From positions 1 to 9,662 of the forward strand of contig JALZUL010000110.1 of assembly GCA_023301665.1 (NCBI GenBank): 9,662 bases of DNA, written 5' to 3'. Positions 1-5,080 of the stretch are shown in pieces; position 1 is the first letter of the stretch; each line of letters begins with the position of its first letter. A model generated the notes under the pieces. The model did not search any database and had not been told where the DNA came from. It saw only the letters and a list, made by a program, of their open reading frames with translations. The DNA comes from Ascidiaceihabitans sp. (GTDB taxonomy: Bacteria; Pseudomonadota; Alphaproteobacteria; Rhodobacterales; Rhodobacteraceae). The translations under genes and the position numbers were made by a program.

Positions 1-860
1 CAGATCGCGGTATTGGCATGGTGTTCCAATCCTACGCGCTCTATCCCCAAATGACTGTGCGCGGAAACCTTACCTTTGGCTTAAAGAATGCCAAAGTCCC
101 AAAGGCCGAGATCGCAAAACGGATCGCCCGCGCCGCTGAGATTTTGCAGATCGAGCCCCTACTCGACCGTAAGCCCGGTGCGCTTTCAGGTGGGCAACGC
201 CAACGTGTTGCAATTGGTCGTGCCTTGGTGCGTGATGTGGATGTGTTTTTGTTCGATGAACCGCTCTCGAACCTTGATGCGAAATTGCGCACAGACTTGC
301 GGGTCGAGCTAAAGCGCCTTCATCAACAGCTCAAAAACACTATGATTTATGTCACCCATGATCAGGTCGAAGCCATGACACTGGCTGATCGCATCTCGAT
401 CATGAAAGACGGCTTAATCCAACAATTGGATACGCCCGAGGTGATCTACACCAAGCCATGTAACAAATACGTAGCCGACTTTATCGGCTCCCCAGCCATG
501 AACCTGTTTAAGGGGCACCTCAACGGAACCGCCTTTAAATGTGATGGCTTCGAAGCAGACATGAGCCAATACGACTTTGCCAACAAAACGCAACCTAACG
601 GTGCCGCTTGGCTGGGCATTCGCCCGGAACACATTGTGATTGGAGAGGATGCAAAAGCCATGCCGTTCCACGATACCGGTGTGATCGACATTGTCGAACC
701 TATGGGCTCTGACACGTTGCTTTGGGTTGATTTTGCAGGACAATCGGTACGCGTACGCACCGACGGGCAATCCAACCTTAAATCTGGCGACACGCTAGAT
801 ATCGGTTTTGAAATAACACGCACACATTTGTTCGATGGTGTCAGTGAAATACGTCTCTGA
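1..860 (+). CDS. ABC sugar transporter ATP-binding subunit, UgpC/MalK type (5' end missing)
   Basis: This is the cytoplasmic ATPase that powers an ABC importer, probably for a sugar or polyol. The reading frame is open from base 3 and gives 285 residues; the family usually has about 350-370, so some 70-80 N-terminal residues with the Walker A loop lie upstream of the window. Visible, numbered from the first whole codon: the Q-loop in MVFQSYALYPQ (6-16), ABC signature LSGGQ (61-65), Walker B VFLFDE (81-86) followed by the D-loop SNLDAKLR, and the H-loop histidine in VTHDQ (His119). After residue 160 comes the C-terminal TOBE/regulatory domain with GIRPEH (205-210), typical of MalK/UgpC proteins. 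All visible catalytic motifs are intact. The gene is 16 bp upstream of a sugar isomerase and probably in the same operon, with permease and binding-protein genes expected upstream. Family assignment is firm; the substrate is unknown, and glycerol-3-phosphate is unlikely given the neighbours. Confidence 0.95.
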   Translation, partial: DRGIGMVFQSYALYPQMTVRGNLTFGLKNAKVPKAEIAKRIARAAEILQIEPLLDRKPGALSGGQRQRVAIGRALVRDVDVFLFDEPLSNLDAKLRTDLRVELKRLHQQLKNTMIYVTHDQVEAMTLADRISIMKDGLIQQLDTPEVIYTKPCNKYVADFIGSPAMNLFKGHLNGTAFKCDGFEADMSQYDFANKTQPNGAAWLGIRPEHIVIGEDAKAMPFHDTGVIDIVEPMGSDTLLWVDFAGQSVRVRTDGQSNLKSGDTLDIGFEITRTHLFDGVSEIRL

Positions 861-865
861 AATTG

Positions 866-870
866 AAGGA
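866..870 (+). promoter_or_regulatory. Ribosome binding site of the first isomerase gene
   Basis: AAGGA lies 6 bases before the ATG at 877. It supports that start over the in-frame ATG at 835, which would overlap the end of the ATPase gene and add 14 residues that do not fit the TIM-barrel N-terminus. Confidence 0.7.
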
Positions 871-876
871 AAAATA

Positions 877-1641
877 ATGAACGCAGGTCTTCAACTTTAC
901 TCAATGCGTGATTGCGCAGGTCAAATTTCCTTACTCGGCCAGTTGTCTGCATTGGGCATAGACCGCGTCGAGGGATATGGCGGCGTATATGGCGACGCAG
1001 TCTCTTATCGCGCGGCAATGGACAGTGCGGGTATCAAAATGCCAACCGGCCACATCGCACTCACTGATATCGAGGCGGATTTTGCCTCAGTCATGGCGAT
1101 CGTAAAAACAATGGGGATGCAACGGGTCTTTGCCCCCTACCTCGAAGAAAAAGATCGCCCGACAACTACAGCTGGATACAAAGAACTCGCAACGCGGCTC
1201 AACAATGCAGCCAAGCTTTTTAACGCTGATGGGATTTCTTTTGGCTGGCACAATCACGATTTTGAGTTCGTTGAATTGGCCGACGGTGCAATACCTATGG
1301 CCATTCTATTGGATCATGCCCCAGACATCACATGGGAGGCCGACCTCGCGTGGATTGTGCGCGGCGGATGCGATCCTCTTGAATATATCAATCGGTATGG
1401 CGCGCGCCTTTCTGCGGTACACGTAAAAGATATCGCAACTGTCGGCACGCACTTGGATGAAGATGGTTGGGCGAACCTCGGCTTGGGTACCATTGATTGG
1501 CCAGCCCTGTTGCAGGCCTGTCGCGATCAATCTCCTGACATTGTCTATATTTTAGAACACGACAAACCCTCTGATCCAGTTGCCTTTGCCGAACAGTCTG
1601 CAGCAGCCTTTAAAGTCCTTTGGGAGAACACACATGACTAA
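877..1641 (+). CDS. Sugar phosphate isomerase/epimerase, TIM-barrel (AP endonuclease 2 family), short form
   Basis: A 254-residue cytoplasmic protein of the xylose isomerase-like TIM-barrel family, which includes IolE, IolI and ketose 3-epimerases. The start at 877 places the first barrel strand (NAGLQLYSMRD) immediately at the N-terminus, as usual. Probable metal and substrate residues are in WHNHDFEF (124-131, with Glu130), WEADLAW (153-159, with Asp156), the VHVKD strand (His182, Lys184, Asp185) and LEHDKP (Glu227). The LGLGTIDWPALL motif (201-212) is common in this family. The length fits single-domain members. It follows the transporter ATPase by 16 bp and its end overlaps the next gene by 8 bp. 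The enzyme probably isomerises, epimerises or dehydrates a keto-sugar or inosose-like product made by the neighbouring dehydrogenases; this is inferred from the operon. The substrate is unknown. Family assignment is strong, exact reaction weak. Confidence 0.92.
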   Translation: MNAGLQLYSMRDCAGQISLLGQLSALGIDRVEGYGGVYGDAVSYRAAMDSAGIKMPTGHIALTDIEADFASVMAIVKTMGMQRVFAPYLEEKDRPTTTAGYKELATRLNNAAKLFNADGISFGWHNHDFEFVELADGAIPMAILLDHAPDITWEADLAWIVRGGCDPLEYINRYGARLSAVHVKDIATVGTHLDEDGWANLGLGTIDWPALLQACRDQSPDIVYILEHDKPSDPVAFAEQSAAAFKVLWENTHD

Positions 1642-2755
1642 ATCACTGGGTGTTGGCATCATTGGGTGCGGGAATATCTCTACTGCGTATCTAGAGCTTG
1701 CGGGCATGTTCAAAGGATACGAAATCCTAGCTGTCGCTGATATCAATTTAGACAACGCTCATGCTCAAGCATCCAAGTTTGGCGTACGTGCACATTCTGT
1801 CGATGAGCTGCTCGCTGCGGATGACATCGATTTGGTTATCAACTTGACCATCCCTGCCGCCCACGCAGAGGTATCGCGCAAAATATTAGAGGCCGGAAAA
1901 CACGTCTATTCCGAGAAACCTTTTGTTTTGACCCTGCAAGAGGCACAAGATTTGGCCACTGTCGCACAAGCCAACAATGTTAGAATTGGCTCAGCACCTG
2001 ATACATTTCTGGGATCAAGCCATCAGCTGGCCCGTAGCCTTGTGGATGATGGTGCCATAGGAACCGTGACCCACGGAGCCGCGGTTGTCATGTCCAGCGG
2101 AATGGAAGATTGGCACCCGAACCCCGACTTCTTTTTCCAAAAAGGTGGCGGACCAATTCTTGATCTAGGTCCCTATTACATTTGTAATTTGGTCCAAATG
2201 TTAGGGCCCGTCAAAGCCGTTACCAGCTTTACCGGTTCAGCTCACGCCAGACGCACCATTCGCAATGGTCCACGTGATGGTGAATCTGTACCTGTCGAAA
2301 CCCCAACGACTATCCATGCGGTTTTGTCGTTTGAAAGCGGCGCAATCATCACCCTTCTTGCCAGCTGGGATGTTTGGGCCAGCAATCACCCTATCATGGA
2401 GCTTTACGGCACCGAAGGCACAATGAACCTACCTGATCCGAACTTTTTTGGCGGCGAACTCACAATAACCGAACGTGCCAAGCCGCCTGTTGTCAAAACA
2501 TGGGACCACCCGTTTGCGGTTCCCAATTTTGAAGACAATCAAGCAAATTACCGTGGTGCCGGTTTAGCGGATATGGCACTGGCCATCGCGCAAGACCGCC
2601 CACATCGCTGCAACGATGCCTTTGCGACTCATGTTGTTGAGGTGATGACAGCTGTCTTGGAAGCCGGTGAAACAGGTCAAGTGATGGCGATGACGACCCG
2701 TTGCGAACGCCCCGCCTTTATGGGGCCGGATCAAGCCCGCGCCCTAATGGTTTAA
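1634..2755 (+). CDS. Gfo/Idh/MocA family NAD(P)-dependent sugar oxidoreductase (DLGPYY subtype)
   Basis: A 373-residue cytoplasmic dehydrogenase that should oxidise a hydroxyl of a sugar, glycoside or cyclitol with NAD(P)+. The N-terminal Rossmann fold shows the dinucleotide loop GIIGCGNIS (8-16) and the family lysine in SEKP (Glu94, Lys95, Pro96). The C-terminal alpha/beta domain contains GGGPILDLGPYY (171-182). Asp177 lies where the family has the first residue of its D-x-x-x-H pair, but the histidine position is Tyr181, which marks a distinct subfamily. The start at 1634 is chosen because GGGAGA at 1622-1627 gives a ribosome binding site and the Rossmann strand begins at once; an in-frame ATG at 1580 lies deep inside the previous gene. 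Start and previous stop overlap by 8 bp, indicating translational coupling. ThuB-like 3-keto-disaccharide formation or an IolG-like role are possibilities, not conclusions. Confidence 0.94.
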   Translation: MTKSLGVGIIGCGNISTAYLELAGMFKGYEILAVADINLDNAHAQASKFGVRAHSVDELLAADDIDLVINLTIPAAHAEVSRKILEAGKHVYSEKPFVLTLQEAQDLATVAQANNVRIGSAPDTFLGSSHQLARSLVDDGAIGTVTHGAAVVMSSGMEDWHPNPDFFFQKGGGPILDLGPYYICNLVQMLGPVKAVTSFTGSAHARRTIRNGPRDGESVPVETPTTIHAVLSFESGAIITLLASWDVWASNHPIMELYGTEGTMNLPDPNFFGGELTITERAKPPVVKTWDHPFAVPNFEDNQANYRGAGLADMALAIAQDRPHRCNDAFATHVVEVMTAVLEAGETGQVMAMTTRCERPAFMGPDQARALMV

Positions 2756-2764
2756 GCAACGAGT

Positions 2765-2769
2765 GGAGG
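2765..2769 (+). promoter_or_regulatory. Ribosome binding site of the second isomerase gene
   Basis: GGAGG with 5 bases to the ATG at 2775. An in-frame GTG at 2763 overlaps this site, so it is unlikely to be the start, and 2775 is preferred. Confidence 0.8.
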
Positions 2770-2774
2770 ATGAG

Positions 2775-3830
2775 ATGAGTACATCAATCAAAGGCCCTGC
2801 CCTTTTTCTCGCTCAGTTCTTGAGCGACGAGGCCCCGTTTAACACCCTGCCCTCCATCGTAAAATGGGCGGCTGATCTGGGCTATAAAGGCGTGCAAATT
2901 CCAACTTGGGATGCGCGTGTCTTCGATCTGGACAAAGCCGCTGAAAGCAAAACCTATTGTGACGAAATCGCAGGTGTATGTGCTGAACATGGTGTTGAGA
3001 TCACCGAGCTATCGGTCCACCTGCAAGGACAGTTGGTGGCCGTAAACCCCGCTTACGATACAGCTTTTGACGCCTTTGCGCCTGAGAGGTTGCACGGCAA
3101 TCCAGCTGCGCGCCAAAAATGGGCTGTCGATCAAGTCACCAAAGTTGCCAAGGCCTCTAACCATCTCGGGCTCACGGGCGCGGTTGGGTTTCCCGGCTCT
3201 TTGGCATTTCCCTATGTCTATCCGTGGCCCCAACGCCCTGATGGTCTAGTTGAAGAAGCTTTCAGCGAACTCGCGCGCCGATGGAAACCCATTTTGGATG
3301 TTTACGATGATCAAGGCGTCGATCTCGGCTTTGAAATCCATCCAGGCGAGGATGTCTTCGACGGCACAACGTTTGAACGTTTCCTTGAAGCGCTGGATGA
3401 TCATACGCGGTGCAAAATCACCTATGATCCCTCGCATTTCCTACTCCAGCAGTTAGACTATCTGGCCTTTATCGACATCTACCACGAGCGGATCAGCGCA
3501 TTTCACGTCAAGGACGCGGAATTCAATCCAACGGGACGTCAAGGCGTCTACTCAGGGTATTCCGGTTGGAAAGACCGCGCCGGACGGTTCCGGTCGTTGG
3601 GCGACGGGCAAGTCGATTTCAAAGGGATTTTCTCGCGTCTCACGCAATATGGCTTTGATGGTTGGGCTGTATTGGAATGGGAATGCTGCATAAAGCACCC
3701 CGAACAAGGCGCGGCAGAGGGTGCCCCCTTTATTGCGAGCCACCTGATCCAACAAACCGAGAGAGCCTTTGACGACTTTGCAGGTGGTCAAACAGATCAT
3801 GCAGCGTTGCGCAAAATGATGGGTTACTAA
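2775..3830 (+). CDS. Sugar phosphate isomerase/epimerase, TIM-barrel (AP endonuclease 2 family), long form
   Basis: A 351-residue cytoplasmic TIM-barrel protein of the same broad family as the isomerase at 877-1641 but about 100 residues longer and clearly of a different subfamily. Likely metal ligands are Glu187 in FEIHPGE (186-192), Asp218 in YDPSH (217-221), His244 in FHVKD (243-247) and Glu303 in LEWE (300-303). The extra length comes from insertions such as the region around 95-120, the PYVYPWPQRPDG segment (146-157) and the aromatic, Gly/Arg-rich loop after His244 (250-275), which may shape the substrate pocket; its C-terminus is a helical extension. It starts 19 bp after the first oxidoreductase and ends 1 bp before the second, so it is part of the same operon. 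It probably isomerises, epimerises or cleaves a keto-sugar intermediate. The residues fit a metal-dependent enzyme, but the substrate cannot be deduced. Confidence 0.92.
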   Translation: MSTSIKGPALFLAQFLSDEAPFNTLPSIVKWAADLGYKGVQIPTWDARVFDLDKAAESKTYCDEIAGVCAEHGVEITELSVHLQGQLVAVNPAYDTAFDAFAPERLHGNPAARQKWAVDQVTKVAKASNHLGLTGAVGFPGSLAFPYVYPWPQRPDGLVEEAFSELARRWKPILDVYDDQGVDLGFEIHPGEDVFDGTTFERFLEALDDHTRCKITYDPSHFLLQQLDYLAFIDIYHERISAFHVKDAEFNPTGRQGVYSGYSGWKDRAGRFRSLGDGQVDFKGIFSRLTQYGFDGWAVLEWECCIKHPEQGAAEGAPFIASHLIQQTERAFDDFAGGQTDHAALRKMMGY

Positions 3831-3831
3831 G

Positions 3832-4953
3832 ATGACAAAGCTCAAACTGGGAATGGTTGGCGGTGGCCAAGGCGCCTTTATTGGTGGTGTTCACCGAATT
3901 GCTTCCCGTTTGGATGGTCGCTTTGATCTTGTCGCAGGCGCTTTTGCCTCGCAAGCGGCACGGGCACACGCCTCGGCGGCTGAACTGGGGGTGGAACCGG
4001 ATCGCTCGTATGCAGATTACCGCGAGATGGCAAAAGCCGAAGCCGCGCGCTCTGATGGCATCGATGCGGTGTCGATCGTGACGCCCAATCACCTTCATGG
4101 CCCGATCGCTGCAGCTTTTTTATCCCAAAACATTTCGGTTATCTGCGACAAACCCATGACCGCAACACTGGCCCAAGCCAAAAGTTTGCAATCCGTCGCG
4201 CAGTCGTCTTCCGCCCATTTCTTTTTAACCCACAACTACACAGGCTACCCCTTGATCCGACAAGCGCGCGAGATGGTCCAAAACGGTGCGCTTGGCGAAA
4301 TCAGAATTATCGAGGCAAATTACCTCCAAGATTGGTTAAGCACCGCACCTGATCGCGAAAACAAACAAGCCGCGTGGCGCACGGACCCATCACAAGCCGG
4401 CGGTGGTGCGGTTGGTGACATCGGCACACACGCCTACAATTTGGCCTGCTTTGTATCAGGCCTGCGCGCAACGAAGCTAAACGCGACGCTACAGTCCCAT
4501 GTTGAGGGGCGCGCTGTTGATGATGATGCACGGGTGCATCTTCAATTCGAAGGTGGTTCACATGGGCACATCTGGGCAAGCCAAGTCGCAATAGGCAACG
4601 AAAACAACCTTACTTTGGCGATCTACGGCACACTCGGCTCTATCAAATGGGCACAAGAGAACCCAAACATCCTATGGTACACGAAACTTAATCAACCGCC
4701 GCAAATGATAACGCGTGGCGGCGCTGGTGCAACTGAAGCGGCAAACACCGTGACACGTATCCCCGGCGGCCACCCTGAGGGGTATCTTGAGGCGTTCGCA
4801 ACACTTTACCGCGAGGCCGCAGACGTTATCACAGGCCAAGAACCAACCAAAAACAGCATCGGAATAAACGAAGGCGTTGACGGTGTTCGTTTTGTCGATG
4901 CATGCCAACGTTCTTCGTCAAATGGCTCTGATTGGGTGACGCTCACAGACTAA
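3832..4953 (+). CDS. Gfo/Idh/MocA family NAD(P)-dependent sugar oxidoreductase (canonical D-x-x-x-H type)
   Basis: A second 373-residue Gfo/Idh/MocA dehydrogenase, the same length as the one at 1634-2755 but with little obvious sequence similarity beyond family motifs, so not a recent duplicate. The N-terminal Rossmann fold has a glycine-rich loop VGGGQGAFIGGVH (9-21), larger than in the first paralogue. The usual EKP motif is CDKPM here (Asp106, Lys107, Pro108). The C-terminal domain keeps the catalytic pair in GDIGTHAYN (Asp196, His200). The ATG at 3832 is 1 bp after the previous stop and the Rossmann strand starts immediately, but I see no clear Shine-Dalgarno sequence, so translation may depend on ribosomes finishing the upstream gene. 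It is the last gene of the sugar operon in this window. It likely oxidises or reduces a different carbon or intermediate from its partner. Substrate unknown. Confidence 0.94.
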   Translation: MTKLKLGMVGGGQGAFIGGVHRIASRLDGRFDLVAGAFASQAARAHASAAELGVEPDRSYADYREMAKAEAARSDGIDAVSIVTPNHLHGPIAAAFLSQNISVICDKPMTATLAQAKSLQSVAQSSSAHFFLTHNYTGYPLIRQAREMVQNGALGEIRIIEANYLQDWLSTAPDRENKQAAWRTDPSQAGGGAVGDIGTHAYNLACFVSGLRATKLNATLQSHVEGRAVDDDARVHLQFEGGSHGHIWASQVAIGNENNLTLAIYGTLGSIKWAQENPNILWYTKLNQPPQMITRGGAGATEAANTVTRIPGGHPEGYLEAFATLYREAADVITGQEPTKNSIGINEGVDGVRFVDACQRSSSNGSDWVTLTD

Positions 4954-4963
4954 ATCAATGCCA

Positions 4964-4987
4964 CGGGTAAGGTTATGCCCCTGCCCG
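4964..4987 (+). terminator. Imperfect GC-rich stem-loop, possible weak terminator of the sugar operon
   Basis: CGGGTAAGG pairs with CCCTGCCCG across a 6-base loop, with one G-T wobble and one A-C mismatch. It begins 10 bp after the stop of the last sugar gene, which is the right place for a terminator. No T-run follows, so a standard intrinsic terminator is doubtful; it could instead stabilise the 3' end or be chance. Confidence 0.25.
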
Positions 4988-5070
4988 AAACAATTCCAAA
5001 GAATAACATTTTCTTATAGCCTGTTGCGAATCCACTTGAGTATTGCGTATTTGCTTACGTTGTTCGGAAC

Positions 5071-5075
5071 AGGAG
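5071..5075 (+). promoter_or_regulatory. Ribosome binding site that fixes the GTG start of mrpA
   Basis: AGGAG with 5 bases before the GTG at 5081. The GTG codon begins the typical MrpA N-terminus (SLFFIVALPFFGALLPGL), so this site decides the start against the in-frame ATG at 4958. Confidence 0.8.
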
Positions 5076-5080
5076 TTCAC

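Larger units (their letters stand above)
4954..5080 (+). promoter_or_regulatory. Intergenic region between the sugar operon and the Mrp operon; probable promoter region
   Basis: At 127 bp this is the largest gap in the window and separates two functionally unrelated gene groups, so a promoter for the antiporter operon is expected. The first part is GC-rich with a hairpin; 4990-5070 is AT-rich. Loose sigma70-like candidates are TTGCGA (5024-5029) with TATTTG (5048-5053) at an 18-base spacing, and TATAGC (5015-5020). None matches consensus well, so no exact promoter is claimed. A reading frame continuous with mrpA is open through most of this gap from an ATG at 4958 but is not thought to be translated. 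Confidence 0.4.

Noticed and set aside
835..876. Upstream ATG extending the first isomerase by 14 residues
   Set aside because: It would overlap the ATPase gene by 26 bp and has no ribosome binding site, while ATG 877 has AAGGA at proper spacing and fits the family N-terminus.
446..1018. A 190-codon open frame on the - strand across the end of the ATPase gene and the start of the first isomerase
   Set aside because: It is antisense to two well-supported genes, spans their junction, has no recognisable domain, and its composition is that of a reverse-strand shadow.
2763..2774. GTG start extending the second isomerase by 4 residues
   Set aside because: The GTG overlaps the GGAGG that serves the ATG at 2775, so the two could not both function.
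1634..4953. Recent tandem duplication of an isomerase/oxidoreductase pair
   Set aside because: The two oxidoreductases happen to share a length of 373 residues, but their motifs and most of their sequence differ, and the two isomerases differ by about 100 residues.
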